The notes below the pieces were generated by a model. That model was not told the origin of the DNA. It saw only the letters and a list, made by a program, of their open reading frames with translations, and did not search any database. A program made the position numbers and the translations under genes. From contig NC_030988.1 of the NCBI RefSeq assembly GCF_000149955.1, positions 3,316,040 to 3,380,039 of the forward strand: a stretch of DNA of 64,000 nucleotides, read 5' to 3'. Of this stretch, positions 62,478 through 64,000 are shown one piece after another. The stretch comes from Fusarium oxysporum f. sp. lycopersici 4287 (lineage: Eukaryota; Ascomycota; Sordariomycetes; Hypocreales; Nectriaceae). How positions within the stretch are numbered: the first letter of the stretch is position 1; each line of letters begins with the position of its first letter.

Positions 62478-64000
62478 CTTGGCGATGTCACCGTGTGCCT
62501 CGAAATAATAAGATGGACAGAGGAAAAGGGAGAAAAGAGAAAAAAATAGAAAAGGGGAAAAGGAAAAGAAAAGAGAAAAAAAAAAAATATAATAGAGGTC
62601 CAGCCTATGAAAACAAAAAGAGATGGAAAGGAAGCTAAGTCATTCTCCGGGGGCTATCCGTTCATCTTTAAAGGCATCTGCATCAACCGAGATAAGGGAT
62701 ATTTTAGCCAGCGCCAGACGAACTAGGGGAGAGCTAATGGCTCCGAAACGGCAAGGAACAACAGTCTTCATAAATAGGGCCTAAAAAAAAGGAAACAGAA
62801 CAAAAAGAGAGAGGCTAGAAAAAGATCCACGTCCATGACACGCTCGGTGATTCCGCTGGCGATTCAAGCGATGACAACACGTCTCTCGCCAGCACTCCTC
62901 TTGAGTCTCTCGGTCCTCGATAAGGAGGATGCAGAGCAGAGTCGGTGTCTGGGCGAGGTGGGTGAAACTCTTGACAACGGCGCCATCGCTGGTGGCGGTT
63001 GTCTTGGCGTCGGGGGTTGATGAGGAGTTATCTTGGCGATCACAATTAGAGGTGGAGACTCGAGTCAGGGAGACGCTATTTGGAATTCTGCTGGAGGGTT
63101 ATGGAAATGGAAATCGGTCGCGTGTCTATCCGACGGGAGCCTCGTCTGGAGTACACAACTGGCCGTTTTCGGGCGTTTAAAATAAGCATAAAAAGGCGTG
63201 TCGGACATGGTGCTTTCACAGTCTCTCAATCTCGCAACCATTTCACTTATTCGCCATGGATATCAGAAGGAACGGGGTAACGAATTATGGACCGTCTGTT
63301 TTAGCGCGTGTTGCCGCGGCTGTGAATAGCCTCGAGACAGGTTCCGTCCGTGTCTCGAGTTGTAGGGTCGAAGCTGCATTGGGAACCTTGAATGGACAGG
63401 AGAAACGCAGATCCTTGTCGACTTGTCCAGGGTCAGGTTGTGTGGAGGCCGGGACTTTGAGGACCAACCGGATCACTCCAAGTCTCAGATTCGGAATCTA
63501 TAATATTTTTAAGCATAAAAATGTCCACAAGATTAAAAAAAAAAACCCTTGGCTTCTCCTGCGGCCATTGTTTTTACTGTCTCCGCGCTACTACCCTGGA
63601 GAGGGAATACCCCCAGGCCCGCCCAGATCCGAAACATGATACGTCAGCAGAATATCACGGCGCTTTGACATCGGGGCTGCAACTCATGTCAAACAGTAAT
63701 TGCGTGAAAACGATAGATCCCGAGAGATCTGCGCTTTTTCTTCCATCGACGGGGCTCCACACAAGGAGCCTCAAAAACTCCTAAATATAGATGTGAGTAA
63801 AAAGCGTTCCTCGATCCCCCGCGGGGGGGAGGGGGTGGTGGGACTCTTCCGCTCGCTACAGATCAAGCCCATCAGTATTGGCCCGAGGTCGAGGGCGCCG
63901 ACGAGATGGACTTGCAAACACCAGCTGTGTCAATGTGCGGGGGATGCCTTACCAGGTAATGTTCCATGACTGTTTCTTGGGCAATGTCATGAAGGTTCCT
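62478..64000. other. Antiporter upstream region and right edge, no gene recognised
   Basis: Purine-rich runs at 62515-62590 and 62787-62822 fit the reverse complement of a CT-rich fungal core promoter for the antiporter. ORFs at 62835-63640 have no recognisable domain and overlap in several frames. Confidence 0.45.

Noticed and set aside
1..64000. Starship-type giant element as carrier of the cluster
   Set aside because: No DUF3435 tyrosine-recombinase captain gene and no matching boundaries were seen. The window may simply not reach an edge, so this stays open but unsupported.
1..64000. Secondary-metabolite or effector gene cluster
   Set aside because: No polyketide synthase, NRPS, terpene cyclase or convincing small secreted cysteine-rich protein was found.
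1..64000. tRNA, rRNA or CRISPR arrays
   Set aside because: None recognised by eye; a structural tRNA search could not be run here.

Overview
This window looks like an accessory or lineage-specific region of a filamentous ascomycete genome. The genes are split by short 48-110 bp introns (GTAAGT/GTGAGT donors, TAG acceptors) and code for fungal proteins: TRK, HAK, ENA, Nha1/Sod2-type antiporter, a Hal4/Hal5-type kinase, and a two-domain CHR transporter. The transposons are fungal pogo/Fot, hAT, Copia and LINE types. A Fusarium-like Sordariomycete is my best guess, but that is inference; nothing in the window names the species.

Layout. 1-12.9 kb is a transposon graveyard on the minus strand: the start of a FAR1-type MULE transposase running off the left edge, an apparently intact pogo/Fot element (2380-4587), a solo LTR, a broken LINE, and three hAT elements abutting one another (one with an intact 830-aa ORF). 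13.5-19 kb holds a HAK potassium-transporter C-terminal pseudogene split by a solo LTR, a RING-H2 membrane protein gene and the first TRK gene. 19.7-29.5 kb is a nested stack: a hAT (21361-28945) contains a mariner-like inverted-repeat element, which contains a hAT with a perfect 8-bp target duplication, which contains an intact pogo element. 29.5-31 kb is an alpha-arrestin pseudogene cut by a hAT end. 32.5-34.3 kb is an intact chromate-family transporter. 34.4-35.8 kb holds two MITEs, one split by a solo LTR. 35.9-41.5 kb is a complete Copia element with identical LTRs.

41.7-62.5 kb is the functional core: TRK2 (-), HAK (-) and ENA Na+-ATPase (+) in a row, then a degenerate and an intact Hal4/Hal5-like kinase, a pogo relic, and a Nha1/Sod2-type Na+/H+ antiporter (-).

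Taken together, K+ uptake (two TRK, one HAK, one HAK relic), Na+/K+ efflux (ENA, NHA) and a kinase of the family that controls Trk in yeast lie within about 46 kb. Yeast homologues of these are unlinked, so this looks like a physical monovalent-cation homeostasis cluster embedded in transposons. Duplicated and decaying copies (HAK, kinase, arrestin) show that it is turning over. Several transposon and pseudogene copies carry C-to-T or G-to-A nonsense changes like those left by repeat-induced point mutation, while the transporter ORFs are clean. Exon junctions below are read by eye; gene starts and small exons are provisional where stated.
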